DNA of 64,000 nt. It comes from Mycobacterium sp. D16Q14 (GTDB lineage Bacteria; Actinomycetota; Actinomycetes; Mycobacteriales; Mycobacteriaceae). The notes under the pieces are model-generated. The model worked only from the letters and a program-made list of their open reading frames with translations. It was not told the origin of the DNA and searched no databases. Position numbers and translations under genes: made by a program. The stretch covers positions 417,051 to 481,050 of the forward strand of contig MAEX01000001.1 of the NCBI GenBank assembly GCA_002013415.1, read 5' to 3'. Shown piece by piece: positions 63,994-64,000 of this stretch. Every line of letters begins with the position of its first letter. Within the stretch, counting starts at the first letter, position 1.

Positions 63994-64000
63994 CGAGGGG

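Noticed and set aside
39011..64000. Prophage
   Set aside because: No terminase, portal, capsid, tail, lysin or holin gene is visible; the genes fit an integrative conjugative element.

Overview
The window looks like chromosome of a rapidly growing mycobacterium, most likely the Mycobacteroides abscessus-chelonae group (inference). The left 38.9 kb has high GC, GTG starts, an MmpS/MmpL pair, a FAAL-type FadD, RpfB and PknH-like lipoproteins. Its gene order matches the M. tuberculosis Rv1018c-Rv0999 neighbourhood: glmU, prs, lpqT, rplY, pth, pks16-like FAAL, ispE, ksgA, rpfB, tatD, metG, pabB, rsmI, pmt, arcA, alkB, Rv0999-like.

Chromosomal part (1-38958). Housekeeping genes are interrupted by lineage-specific blocks. 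An erythromycin-esterase-like gene and an SDR lie between lpqT and rplY. A FabH homologue with a TetR/hydrolase/DinB-like unit follows pth. A 7.6-kb block (MarR-GNAT fusion, TetR, MmpS-MmpL, soluble Ser/Thr kinase, frameshifted asparagine permease) separates ispE from ksgA, which are neighbours in M. tuberculosis. After metG come an ECF41-type sigma factor and its flavoprotein partner. After the Rv0999-like gene come small secreted proteins, a PF10118 hydrolase with a steroid 5-alpha-reductase-like membrane enzyme, a PknH-C lipoprotein, TauE/SafE, AraC and two small membrane proteins.

Mobile part (about 38960 to beyond 64000). At 38960-39010 only the 3' half of a tRNA-Ala(CGC) gene is present on the minus strand. 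From there rightwards the content changes to an integrated element resembling an actinomycete integrative and conjugative element (AICE). It has a TOPRIM-helicase replication protein, an excisionase-like HTH protein, a DUF2637 membrane/HTH protein, and an iteron-rich non-coding region. It also has a large leftward operon with a hexameric FtsK/TraB-like DNA pump, a RuvC-like protein, membrane proteins, three lipoproteins and several type-VII-secretion-like (EspC/WXG100-like) proteins. I see no relaxase, no phage structural genes and no integrase, so the integrase and the intact tRNA should lie to the right of the window.

The right part of the element is cargo and control. A secreted trypsin-like protease heads an operon of unknown genes. 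A T7SS-type polymorphic toxin follows: an EspC-like partner, then a WXG-headed protein with a C-terminal Ntox15/Tde-like HxxD DNase domain, then a GAD-like/DUF1851 (Tdi-like) immunity protein. Beyond it are a translationally coupled unit of small genes around a small serine recombinase, and a partial unknown gene. The most unusual observations are the Tde-Tdi pair in a T7SS frame, the relaxase-less transfer operon that also carries T7SS-like proteins, and two origin-like regions (12-bp iterons at 47853-48068 and a long inverted repeat around an AT-rich core at 52894-53044).
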